Below are positions 1 through 10,900 of a stretch of 64,000 nucleotides of DNA, in pieces. The position numbers and the translations under genes are program-made. Numbering within the stretch: the stretch's first letter is position 1; every line of letters begins with the position of its first letter. Source of the stretch: Legionella micdadei (GTDB taxonomy: Bacteria; Pseudomonadota; Gammaproteobacteria; Legionellales; Legionellaceae); NCBI RefSeq assembly GCF_000953635.1, contig NZ_LN614830.1, positions 2,843,001-2,907,000 of the forward strand. The letters run 5' to 3'. The notes below the pieces were generated by a model that worked only from the letters and a program-made list of their open reading frames with translations, searched no databases and was not told the DNA's origin.

Positions 1-877
1 CTCCTATACCCAGTCCACTTACTTCTGAAAGATCTTCTGGTTTACGGTAATCAATGAGGCCAGCGTTGTATAACAATAAAATATTCATTGCGAAAATGTT
101 GGCATTCTTAGGATTTTGCTCAAGTACCGTAAAATAGTTGGCTGACAAGCAATGACCAGCTAAAAGCTTTTTAGCCCCCTCGTAAATGGTATCGATATAT
201 TGATCCTGTCTTAAAAGAATATCAACCACACCAGGATAATAAAGATTATTTTCTAAAATATAACCAAGCAGCTCAATAATAGTCCCCATATTCTTTATCG
301 GAGATTGAGCAGCAAGAAGTTTATCAATTAATATTTGAGTGTCGTAGGCATGCTCTTGAAGATCAATAATCAATTGAGAAATACTGTAGGCTTGACTTGG
401 ATATGTAAGAATTAATTTAAAAGTATCTAAATCAAGCGATTCGATATTGAACAATTTCCTTACGCTATGAGTTACAGCCATATCCGATTTTGCAGCATCA
501 AATAACCGCTCGATAGGAAAAGAGTTCGGGTCGACCTTCATTTCTTTTACTAACTCTAATAAGTTGACAACCCCACCAAGATGGGCAATGTTTTTAGCGA
601 TAGCAGCATGAATCGCATCACTCAGGGGGATATTGAGCCCCTTTAAGGCTTTGAATAAGGTAATTAAGCGATTGGTATAATTGGGATAGGCTTCTAGAAG
701 ACTCAGCATTCGGGGATCATCGCCCAGGTTTAATTTATTCAAACGGTTAAGTATATCGTTTGATATTTGCTTCCTTTCAGAAGGCGTTTGGTTTTCGCTT
801 CCCTCTTTTCGAGAAGCCGATCCTAAACCCTGCATAATCGTTTGCATACTTTCACGAACAGTCATCTCTGGTGCCAT
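1..877 (-). CDS. N-terminal part of an unknown helical protein, cut by the window edge
   Basis: Reading leftward from the ATG at 877, the frame stays open for 292 codons to the window edge, so only the N-terminus is present. It starts MAPEMTVRESMQTIMQGLG. The translation is rich in Leu, Ile, Ala and Asn and is spaced like amphipathic helices, for example LLELVKEMKVDPNSF and LLGYILENNLYYPGVVDIL. This suggests an alpha-helical repeat protein. I see no enzyme motif, signal peptide or membrane segment. It is divergent from the helicase-like gene that starts at 1110. Long helical proteins of this kind are common among Legionella effector candidates, but that is only context. I do not recognise the family. 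Confidence 0.7.
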   Translation of the reverse strand, partial: MAPEMTVRESMQTIMQGLGSASRKEGSENQTPSERKQISNDILNRLNKLNLGDDPRMLSLLEAYPNYTNRLITLFKALKGLNIPLSDAIHAAIAKNIAHLGGVVNLLELVKEMKVDPNSFPIERLFDAAKSDMAVTHSVRKLFNIESLDLDTFKLILTYPSQAYSISQLIIDLQEHAYDTQILIDKLLAAQSPIKNMGTIIELLGYILENNLYYPGVVDILLRQDQYIDTIYEGAKKLLAGHCLSANYFTVLEQNPKNANIFAMNILLLYNAGLIDYRKPEDLSEVSGLGIG

Positions 878-1109
878 TATATTGATCAAAGTGAACTAGA
901 TTCTAAAATATAGCATATAATTTTCCTAAAATTTATCCCTAAAGTAAAAATTTTTTTCTAGTAGGAAAAATCATAGCCTGTCTTTGTTTCCTCCCTCTTT
1001 TGGGAAAAGGAATTCAAACCGATCACCATGATGCAAAATTTTTGAACTATATTTCAATATAACACCTAAAATGGTCAATATTTTATCTAATTGATAAAAG
1101 GAGATTACT

Positions 1110-4016
1110 ATGGGCGCCGATAGAGATATTGTTGAAAACCAAGCTCGGGATCTTAAAGATTACACGGATACCATCGCAGCAGTTCATTTATTAAAAGAAG
1201 TGGTAGCCAATGGGGCTGTGGTTACAGTAGGAGCAGCAAAAGAGATCGTTGACATCGAGAATGACAAAAAATCTCCCAAACTTGGCAATGTCGTCAAAGC
1301 AATTTTAGATAAAGCAGGCAAGCCCGGCACAGGGAGAAGCCAATGGGTACAAAAGGAAGACGAAAAATGGCATCTTGAAGCTGCAATCACTATTGGCGGC
1401 GCTGTTTATACCGTTGATGTAATTTTTGAAGCAGAAACACCCGAAGAAGGGCAAGAGTACACTCTCAACATCACCAGTAAATTAAGCGAAGAGGTTAGTA
1501 GGGGAAAACTATTTTTCAACCCAGACCATGCGGCCACTGTCAAATTAACCCTTAAAGAAGGTGAGGTTCATGCTGTGACTAAAAAAGGATTAGCAGTTGA
1601 TACTACCTCCTTTATTCCCCACGCGTACCAAAATGAAATATTGGCAAAATATTCTGAAAGTTTAGCCGAAGGGAATGAACAACGCCTTGCAGTGATGGGA
1701 ACCGGTTCCGGTAAAAGTATTATTATGGCAGGGATTGCCCAGGCGGTTGGCCGTACCGTCATGATTGTTCCTGATAAGACACTGGTTGACCAACAAGCGC
1801 TTGAAACACAAAAGATGCTTGGCGCAGGTGTCGTCCGGGGATCTCGCCAAACTCCTGCAGTTTTCACTTTAGAAACTCTTAAAGATAAAGTCGATGTTGA
1901 AAACTGGGAAGAATTAAGTGGTAAAGACATCCAAAATATCCAGGAATATTTTCGCCAGGTTATACAAGACACTTCCGATGATCACTTTGATCAAATAGTT
2001 TTACAAGCTGAACACCCTTTGTTCAAAATTATTGCACCCGAAATTAAAGATTCCATGGTGTTAATTGATGAAAGCCACCGACATACGTTTAAAGATGAAG
2101 ATACAGCACTTTTAAGGGGGCTAAAAGAAAACAATTCAATCCTGGCTTTGACTGCAACCCCTACTTCTAAATTGTATGATTTGTTCTCTGGCCCTCCCTT
2201 GGATGATTTAAGTCTTGGAGCCGCCATACAACTGGGAACAATCCGGCCAATCAAACCCGAAGTCGCATATTGGGAGGCCGGGGACTTAGTGGATCAGGCC
2301 GTGATACATTATTTTGATGATTATTATCTCACGGAAGGAATGACTGGGTATACTGATCCTGTCGAATTAAAAGCCCAGATTAAGAAAGAGCATGCAGAAA
2401 TGGGAGATTCTGAGGCAGAAAAATTAGCTATAGAGCGCGCTTTGGAATTGAATCGCATCCGTTGCCAGCGCAATATGGGTTTTTCTGATGATAAGGAAAC
2501 GCGTGAACAATTGGCTACTGTTTATCAGAAACTTGCAGAGGGAGATAGGCCCACCCTTGAAAAATATCAAGGTAAAGTTGCCGAGCTCAGAAGAGAATCT
2601 GAATTTCAAGCGAGACTACAATTAGCTCGCAAATTTAATCGAGCTGCGAATGAAGAAGAGGTAAGCAGGCAAGTCCCCTTACGGGAGGTGGACTTAAAAC
2701 AGGATATCGATACGGAGCAACGAAAAGATATTCAAAGAACAATCAACAGCTATGCTCTTGCACTTATCTTTAATGAAAAAGCCCCGGATCTCGCTGAAAA
2801 AGACAGAACCCATAAACTGGAAGAACACCTCAAAGGTTACGATGAGCATATCGTCAAATATAAAAAGCAAAATGATGAGATACCCCCACCTGTTTTATCT
2901 AAACTTCAATCTTGCGAAGGAAAAGATAGGGTAAAATTAGCTGATGCTCTGGCAAAAATGGGGCCACCGATTTCCAAATTACCTCGTGAACAAAAAGAAG
3001 CTATCGAAAAGTTGATTTTAGATAGGGCAGAACAAATGGTGGCAAAAATCAAAGCTTCAGAGCCTATCTCTGACATTATAACCAATGCACCTGCCGTTGA
3101 TTTAGGTAGATTAGGAGGGACTGAAAATTACGCCAGTGCCATAGATATGGGTACTAAACAATCTATTATTGATGAACAACTTGCCCAAATCGAAGTAGGG
3201 TTAAGAACGCATATTGTAGCGGATGAAGTCATTGCCACTGGAGTAAGCATTAAAGATATTTTGAATGTTCAAATCGTTAATTCTTATTCGCCTGTAGTTG
3301 AATCTAACATCAATGTGATTAATGGAATTTTATCAGGCCCTCAAGCAGCAGGCCGCTGTGTAAGACACAAAGATGTTGAGGCGCGGGCTCAACAATACAT
3401 TGATAAACGATATCAAGGCAAAGGTTTAATCCTCACCGTAGATGAAGTGATTGATGCTAAGGAATCAGCAACAAAAACCAGGGCAGTTATGAAGACAAGA
3501 GAGGAGCAAGCCAACAAAGAAGGAAAAGCCGCGACAGTCATACAAAGCTGGGTAAAGCGTTTCCAAACCGCCAGGCTGTTTAAAGAATATAAGCCCCTAG
3601 GCAAAGAGATTGAGAGGCACAAACAAGAATTGGAGTTACTCAAAGCGCAATTAGAGGATAAAAAGAAATGCTTAGAAAGCAAAGAAAAAGAGCTCAAACA
3701 GCATGAGGTAACGAAACTTGAAGAGAAATTAGAAATTGTACCAGGACGAAAAGAAGGAAAAAGACTCCCGATTGAATATACCAGAAACCCAATTCTATAT
3801 TCTACGTGGGTGAGATTAGAACTGCTGCTGGAGAATAAAGAAGTAAGACAAGGTTATAAAGAGCTCAAAGATGAGATAGAAGAGTTAAAAGGAGCAAAAG
3901 GAGAGTTAGAGCAATTGGTAGAAAGAGCAACCTCGACATTGAAAAAAATAGAGGACAAAAAAGTCCAAATAGAAGAAGATCTAGGAAAAAGAGCCTCTAA
4001 AGATGCGAGGTTTTAA
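1110..4016 (+). CDS. SF2 helicase/ATPase-like protein with IQ-like motif and C-terminal coiled coil
   Basis: A 968-residue protein. Superfamily 2 helicase motifs are visible: Walker A MGTGSGKS at 196-203, the DEAD-box-like motif II VLIDESH at about 317-323, motif III LALTATPTS at about 345-353, and a motif VI-like QAAGRCVR at about 746-753. The fold should be a DEAD/ResIII-type ATPase, although the long insertion between lobes (about 380-690) matches nothing I know. An IQ-like motif starts at Ile811-Gln812 (IQSWVKRFQTAR). The last 130 residues are charged heptad-like coiled coil ending DLGKRASKDARF. AAAAGGAG lies 7 bases before the ATG and supports the start. No methylase or specificity gene adjoins, so a restriction system is unlikely. 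A Dot/Icm effector is possible but inferred. Confidence 0.85.
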   Translation: MGADRDIVENQARDLKDYTDTIAAVHLLKEVVANGAVVTVGAAKEIVDIENDKKSPKLGNVVKAILDKAGKPGTGRSQWVQKEDEKWHLEAAITIGGAVYTVDVIFEAETPEEGQEYTLNITSKLSEEVSRGKLFFNPDHAATVKLTLKEGEVHAVTKKGLAVDTTSFIPHAYQNEILAKYSESLAEGNEQRLAVMGTGSGKSIIMAGIAQAVGRTVMIVPDKTLVDQQALETQKMLGAGVVRGSRQTPAVFTLETLKDKVDVENWEELSGKDIQNIQEYFRQVIQDTSDDHFDQIVLQAEHPLFKIIAPEIKDSMVLIDESHRHTFKDEDTALLRGLKENNSILALTATPTSKLYDLFSGPPLDDLSLGAAIQLGTIRPIKPEVAYWEAGDLVDQAVIHYFDDYYLTEGMTGYTDPVELKAQIKKEHAEMGDSEAEKLAIERALELNRIRCQRNMGFSDDKETREQLATVYQKLAEGDRPTLEKYQGKVAELRRESEFQARLQLARKFNRAANEEEVSRQVPLREVDLKQDIDTEQRKDIQRTINSYALALIFNEKAPDLAEKDRTHKLEEHLKGYDEHIVKYKKQNDEIPPPVLSKLQSCEGKDRVKLADALAKMGPPISKLPREQKEAIEKLILDRAEQMVAKIKASEPISDIITNAPAVDLGRLGGTENYASAIDMGTKQSIIDEQLAQIEVGLRTHIVADEVIATGVSIKDILNVQIVNSYSPVVESNINVINGILSGPQAAGRCVRHKDVEARAQQYIDKRYQGKGLILTVDEVIDAKESATKTRAVMKTREEQANKEGKAATVIQSWVKRFQTARLFKEYKPLGKEIERHKQELELLKAQLEDKKKCLESKEKELKQHEVTKLEEKLEIVPGRKEGKRLPIEYTRNPILYSTWVRLELLLENKEVRQGYKELKDEIEELKGAKGELEQLVERATSTLKKIEDKKVQIEEDLGKRASKDARF

Positions 4017-4045
4017 CCCCCGCTTTCTTTTGGCAAGCTGCATAA

Positions 4046-4089
4046 CCTGGTTGTCGTAAGTGCGCCAACCAGGCTTTCAGCTTGAAAGC
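4046..4089 (+). terminator. two overlapping stem-loops after the helicase-like gene
   Basis: CCTGGTTG (4046-4053) pairs perfectly with CAACCAGG (4066-4073). GCTTTCA (4073-4079) pairs with TGAAAGC (4083-4089) across a three-base loop. The two hairpins share base 4073, so they are mutually exclusive. The following tract is CTCCCTTTTCCC, a poor U-run, so this is at best a weak terminator for the upstream gene, facing the convergent CBS gene. Confidence 0.35.
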
Positions 4090-4147
4090 TCCCTTTTCCC
4101 GTTGAAGCGTCACCCAAGCTTGCTAACCGAGGTCGATAAAAGCACGT

Positions 4148-4597
4148 TTAAGTTCTCTGCCTTATTTCTTTTCTTTGTTGTAGCTTAATGATAGAAGCTA
4201 CTTGAGTTATCATTTCTGCCAGAATATCCAGGATATCGTCCATAGTTATGATACCCACAAGAGAGTTTTCATGATTAACAACGGGTAACCGACGAACCTT
4301 TTTTGTACGCATGAGATCTAATGCATCAAAGAAGCTATCATTTTCAACTACAAAATTTAGCTGCTCCGTCAAAATATCTCTGACGGTGAGTACTTCCGGT
4401 GCAAGACCAGCAGCCATCACTTCAATGACTAAATCCCTATCTGTGATAATACCAATCGGCACTTGCTTATTGTTTTGTTTTTCAACTATAACTAAATCAC
4501 CTACATGATGAGTGCGCATTAGCTCTGCAGCAGCTTTTACGGATTCATCGCTCTTAATAATAACTACTTCCCGATTACAGTATTCGCCGATCCTCAT
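4148..4597 (-). CDS. Tandem CBS-domain protein
   Basis: About 149 residues forming a CBS pair with almost nothing else. The first CBS runs from the N-terminus to about residue 65 (VGDLVIVEKQ, PIGIITDRDLV). The second covers about 70-130 (VRRLPVVNHENSLVGIITMDDIL). CBS pairs usually bind adenosyl ligands (AMP, ATP, SAM) and control a partner. With no fused enzyme, this is a stand-alone sensor of unknown partner. The longest frame begins at a GTG (4603), but the ATG at 4597 has AGAGG five bases upstream and is the better start. It is convergent with the helicase-like gene and downstream of the giant AAA+ gene on the same strand, separated by 333 bases. Confidence 0.9.
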   Translation of the reverse strand: MRIGEYCNREVVIIKSDESVKAAAELMRTHHVGDLVIVEKQNNKQVPIGIITDRDLVIEVMAAGLAPEVLTVRDILTEQLNFVVENDSFFDALDLMRTKKVRRLPVVNHENSLVGIITMDDILDILAEMITQVASIIKLQQRKEIRQRT

Positions 4598-4603
4598 AGG
4601 CAC

Positions 4604-4936
4604 CTCTAAGTTGATTAAGATTCCCTTTATCTACTGCTTAGGGCCTTTATTGCAAAACTGCATGCCATTCCCCTTTTTACTTGCTGAAAGCGTTTTGGGC
4701 ACAAACCAGTTATATCACATCAGTATAGATTATAGAAAACTAGAATGTAGTTAAAAAAGCTGAACTAATATTCCGTAATCAGCATGATATCTATTGCTTT
4801 TCCTTCAATTTTGCTGCCCCGATTACAAAATAGTAATTATTGCATTAATGATGCTAGCACAGTTATTCATTAATAGAGTGAATTCTGCTTTTAATAGCAG
4901 CGAAACACCTAAAAGTTATCAAATCACAAGATATCG
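4604..4936. other. 333-base AT-rich intergenic region
   Basis: This lies between the stop of the 2186-residue gene and the CBS gene start, both on the minus strand. I see no convincing ORF, tRNA, strong terminator or repeat. Only a short CTGCT/AGCAG hairpin near 4886-4901 stands out. It presumably holds the CBS promoter and the end of the giant transcript. Confidence 0.5.
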
Positions 4937-7900
4937 CTACGGCCGTACTTTTTTTTGTGAAGACGCCAATTCAGATTCAATTTTTTTCTTCTCTTTTTTG
5001 AAAAAGCTAAATGGTTCATAATCAACAACGGATTTCTCAATTAATGGTTCCTGCAATTCTTTTGATTTCGACTTGATTTTAATTTCCTCATCTGCAACTT
5101 TCATTAAATCGCGAAAAGTAGGTGCGGGGGATAAGTTTTCTTTTTCAGCGCGTTCTACATTCTTTGTATAGGCATTCACCATCAGGATTGCTTTCTCACG
5201 AGAAATGCCTTTGCTAATTAAAATTTCATGCATTTCTTCCATAGTATAGGCTGGTATTTTTGTGGTAATGATCCGTCGTTTTAAAGCCGTACTGGCTTCT
5301 TGTCGTCCGGCCATTTTTGCGGCTGAATTTTGTGTGCCGATTACTAAGAAACCAGGTTGTATAGGTCGTGATCCATCTGGACCTCTTCCCATCAACAAGG
5401 CGTTTAACAGTCGTTCCATCATGGGAGAACTGTTAATTTCATCGATTAAAACGATCGCCCCTTCGTTAAACGCTTTAAGCAATAACTTCTCTTTTTCAGG
5501 GAGCTGCATACTGACCGGCATGCGATAGAATACTTTATCCGTATTGAGAGTTGGATCAAAAGGGGATTGATAATCATGAATTTCCTTATAACCCTGGGCA
5601 ACTAAGTTTTCAACCACGAGTTCACTTTTACCGGTACCAGGATCACCTTCCAAGACCATACCACCTAAACCACCGTATTTTTGGGCATCACTGGTAACGA
5701 AACCGCTTCGTTTTATCTCCCGTAAGAAAATTAAGTCATCCATTTGACATCGGGCAGGTTGGCGTGATTCGGTAAAAAGAAAAGAGCCTTTTTTTTCCTG
5801 TATACCCTCCATGATGAGGGGTGTTTGCGGTTTGAATAATTCTAAGCGTTTTTGATGATTTTGAGGTACGAGCGGTTTTGCCAACTCATAGGCGTAGTGC
5901 TCCGCGGCTAAGGAAATGTTTCCGGCTGGATTTTTTTGTTGATAATTTAAAATCATCAAGGCCATCATCTGCAATTCCCTGGGCGAAATGAGGATTTCAT
6001 CTTCTGAAATTTCACAGATGAATTGGTAAATATTAAGTAGAGGAAGACAAATTTCTTTTTCTTTTCCTTCAAGGGCTGTTCCTGAGAACACGGGCTTTAA
6101 TATTTCTTCATAAATGAGTTCTTGCGGTAGAGCAGTAAAGACGACTGAATTACCATGTTTTTCAAAAAATGGCGCCAATCGACGTGCGTCACCGTAGCTG
6201 AGTGGATTACCAGCAAAAATGACTTTATGTTCTTCCGTTAAAGGATAATAAGTTCCTTTAATCAAAATTCCTGGTGGTGAATCAAATAATCCTTCAAATT
6301 CGCTCCATTGTTTAGGGCTTAAATTAGCTTCATCAAGGAATAAAATCTTACGAACACCAGGCCGTGTGTCCTTTGCCCACTCAAGTAATTTTTTTTCTCC
6401 TTGATATAGGGTTCTTCGAGCCGCTTCGTCAGTTTTCAGGTATTTTTCAACAAAGGTGGACTTTCCAACTGCAGTTTGACCGCTGAGGTAAACATAGGGT
6501 TGTCGGCTTAATATTTCATTAACACTATCGAGGCGATTTTGATTAAACGCATCAGTAATTTCCTTACTTTTATCAGCATTGAAAGTACCCTCTATTTTCG
6601 TTTTGGGTAAGTATTTCATGCCTTGCCAGGGATCTTGATCCATCATTAGGGCTGGGTTATTTTTTTGATAAGTGAGACGCGCCTTAAGTTGACTTAATGA
6701 TTCTTTGCTCAAACGGGAATCGAGGGATTCAATATCTTTTGGCTCAAATCCGGCTTGAGTTAATAAGGTTTTTTTAAGAACACTATCCACAATGAATTCA
6801 GTCAATTGGCTACAATAACTCAACGGGGTCGTATCGTTACTGACAAGCAATAACTTTCCTTTCATATGCGGATTATTTTGTCTTTCTAGTAGTAAGGGAG
6901 CTAATTCATCTCCCAGTGTTTTTGAAAACTTTCCCTTTAAAATAATATTTTTACCTTCACTAAGTCCTTTTAAAAGGGCCGATTGTGTTTGAGTAAATTT
7001 AAAATCCAATGCTTCTTTATCTAATTTACCCTTCAAGCGGATCAGCAAATCAGGTGCTTCGCATTCAGAAACATCAATAACCATCCATTCCCCTGCTTGA
7101 GAGAGGTAAGACGTGGTGGCGTCAACGTCGTTAGTTTGGAAAACATGAGTAGGGAGTATGGTTTTATCATCAAAGCGTTCTAGAGCTGGTGATGTATTGT
7201 CAACGGGGTTTTCAGAAAGTGCAGCTTGCAAGTCTTGCGGTAAATTCATGAATGGCAAGCGATGAACCACCAATTGAACCTTGCGTTCATGGCAGGCTTT
7301 GAGCAGCATTCCCCACTCATCTTCATTGAGTTCTCGCGTTAAATTGACATGAAGTTCTGTTCCTTGGTTTGCTTCAAGCAATCCTGGTAAGGTACTGATG
7401 CTTTGAGTGATATTATTATAGGAATAATCGGAAAAAAATGTCATTAAACGACTTGGATTGAGTACACTTGCATCTGCTTGGAATCCGGTTTGAATACGTA
7501 CATTATCCTTGAGTGACTTCCAATCATAGCCGGAGGCTTTAAAAAACTTTAATTCAGGAGGAAGGGGGATAATTTTATCACCCTGTTTGATATGACCTAA
7601 TAAAAAAGCTTGTCGCCAGAAGGTTTCAAATTTCCGGTTTTCCCACAAGCCATTTTGCAGTGTAATAGGCAAACCCTTGTCGATGGCTTTTATTAACTCA
7701 CCTTCTTCAAAGAAAAGCCCGTTGTCTTTAATAACCCATCGGCCTAGTAAACGTTCTTCCCAATCCTGTCCGTGATAGAAATCAATCACTGTGGTTTCGA
7801 GAAGATCTTCACCTTTTTCTGTCACCGGTAATGGACCAATGGCTTGTCCAAGGGTCTCTGAAGAAAAAGGATTGTCACCCACTGCATCAAACCGGGAATA

Positions 7901-10900
7901 AAAGTCAGCTCCTTGATAACAGGACGGTTTCTGGGTATTAATTAACCCAACTACCAGGGCACATTCAGGCAATAAACTGCCATCAGCAGAGCGCTTTTTA
8001 TCGAGGATGGCATTGAAACGTACAATATCGTCTGCTTCAAAATTATCATAATTAATCAGGATAACTGGTGGATTAGCTTCATCTTGGTGTGCTTGTAAAA
8101 AATCGTGTAATGGGCCACCAGGTCCTCGGCAGATCTGACCTTTATCACCTACTTTTTTTACAAAAGGAGCTGAACAAACTAAATCATCGGGTGAATTGAC
8201 AACAAAGATGGGTCGTTTTATCGCTTGGCAATGAGCAGTTAAAGACAACGCCATCGCGCGAAGGTCGTCCGTTGATTGGAATTCAATTAAACGTTTTTTG
8301 ATGATTTCAGGTTGCACAATGTGCTGACAGTATTTTTTTATCGAGTTAAATACCGGCTTCTCTTTACGCCAAGTTTCTAATCGGTAAGCGTAATTATGAG
8401 AACTTGAAAGATGGAAAATAGAGCGTAGTTCTTCAACAAACCCAATTCTCTCAGCATCAATTACCCCGCCAACCAACGCTATCACTAAAAGCTCTCTGTT
8501 ATTAGCCGATAAAGCCTCTACACTTTTCTTTAATTGTTGAGCAAACGTTTTGGGATTTCTTTTGACAAATTGCTGCAACAAATCAACAGTATATTGACAG
8601 GTGGTTGAGTTAAGCATGGCACAAACCCATGCAGGAGCTCCCTGCAAATTGCGCATGAATAGTCCATCTAAAGCCTCATCGGACACTTCCTCAGGTTTAG
8701 GCAATAAGGACATTATCGATTTAACTTGGCCATAATTTATACGTGTGAGAGTCAATAACCCACCTTCTTGCAAAAATGACTGTCCATCTTTAATGTCTAT
8801 TTGAACGTCAAAATCCCCTCTAACGGCAATTAAATTCCCCAAGGAGTGTTTTACGCGATCGGCAAGTTCCTCCCAACCAACACGCTCTGGCCTTGCACTA
8901 GAGTTAGGATCATAGAGAACCCATTGATCATCCTCTTTTGAGTATTTAACCGCTATATCATGCCAATTGTTGCCAAGCACAAAATCCTGCGGATGTTCTT
9001 TTAAAAAAGAAAGCAAATGATCGCCAAGAAAGGTTGTTTCCTCGCTTTTTTTATTGGCGAAATAGAATTTATCGACGTATTTCCATATTAATTCGAATTG
9101 TTCGATTAAGTTGCCCTTATCCAGCGTTTCAGCAGAACCATTCCAACTGACTATATTGGCAAGCATGTAGTTCCATTGTTCTAAGGTCATTTTATCTTTG
9201 ACTGTCTTATCGAAAGATATGTCTTTAAAAAGTTCTGCTAACGCATTACAAATTCCGCCTTTTAATTTTGGAATACAGTCTAAATGTTGATTCGTAAGAG
9301 TAAGATATTGCGATAATTGCTCAATTATTGCCCATTGTGCAATTGTTTTATTGAGCCCTTGGTATTGAAAAGGAGCATTTTCGGCAGGTGGACGATATCG
9401 AAGGTGTTGAGTTGGATCATACGCTACAGTAGCTGGTTGTGCTGTTGGCTCATGTTCTACGGTTTCTGTAGGTGCGGTCTCAAGATGTTGAGTTGTTTCT
9501 AAAGGTTCTTCGGTTAAAGGGATGGAATCGAGGAGTTGTTTGAGTTCTTCAGGAATTTCAGATTGTGATTTAGGAGCTTGCTTTGTTATTGCTGGTTGAC
9601 GAGGTTCTATGTGACGAACGCCTGATAACTCTATACTTAGATTTGGCCATCTTTCCTGTAGTGAGGCTATCAGCTTATCGGAACTATCTCGACTTATATG
9701 CAAGATTTTTAAAGATGATAAGTCCAGATCATCCCAAGGAATATTTTGAACACGATCTAAATGCAATACTTTGAGCGAAGGGGCATTAGCGAGTAACATT
9801 TTGAGATTATTCGGGGTTATTTGGGCATCCTTTAATATCAATTCTTCAAGAGAGGGTAAAGCCAGAGATTTGTCCATTTTCTCGGTGAGTTTGCATGAAG
9901 ATAAATTAAGTGTTACTAGGTGCGGCGACTTAGCAAGCATCAATTGCAAATTTTTAGCTGTAATATCACTTCCATTTAGATCTAATAACTCGAGTGATGG
10001 AAAGTCAAAATCATTTTCGCAAGGTGTATTCAAACCAACGCAATACGCTAATCTCAAACTTTTCAATAATGGAGATTTAGCAATAAATGCATGCAAATCC
10101 AACGTCCTGATTTCATGGTTCAGTGTGAAAGATCTTAATGCAGAAAGATTGTAAGGACTTAAAGCGAAATCTTTTGGTAATTTTCTAAATTCAAGATGTT
10201 GTAGTTGTGAGGCTGAAGTTAGAATAGCTTTTAAGGACTTATGATCAATCTCTGTCGCTTTCAACGTTACAAGTGATGATAAATTCAATCCCAAAGCCCA
10301 TGATTCATCCAATTTGCAATCCATTAGATCAAGAACGTGTAAATTGTTCACTTTAGAAAGAATATTGTGAATAGTCGCAGCCGAAAAAATACATCCCGTG
10401 ATTGATAACTCATAAAGGTTTGGTAAATTGAGCTCGTTCTTAATAATAAGATTAGAGATTTCATCAATAATCTCTAGAATGCGAAGATTAGGGGTACTTA
10501 ATAGCAAGTTTTCATAGGAATCATTTGGTTTATTGGGCAAAGAACCAGTAATAATTTCGATTGAAGAAGTTGGTGGTCTCTTTTTAAATTCAAGAAAGTC
10601 GCCCTGACCTATTTCTAGATGCTTAAGATGCGGAGCTTTCTCAAGTAATTGTGCAAATTGCTTATCGGTTATGGGACCATTTAATTCAATTCTCTCAAGC
10701 AAAGCAATCTCGTCGTTCGGAATATCAAGTCCATGAAGATAATTAATTTTTTTACCGCTTAAAAAATTTTCAAGGTCCCTTTTATCTAAACTCAGGGCAT
10801 TGCATTGAAGGTGTATTTTAGCTTCTGGGAAAATTTTCTCGAAATCAGATAATGCTAGAATGCTTGCTCTGCTATATTCGTCAAATGCAATTTCTTCAAC

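Noticed and set aside
48-877. Ankyrin repeats in the truncated first protein
   Set aside because: The helical spacing lacks the TALHLA and GADxN signatures of ankyrin repeats.
1110-4016. Type I or III restriction enzyme
   Set aside because: No nuclease motif, methylase or specificity gene is present, and the C-terminal coiled coil and IQ-like motif do not fit.
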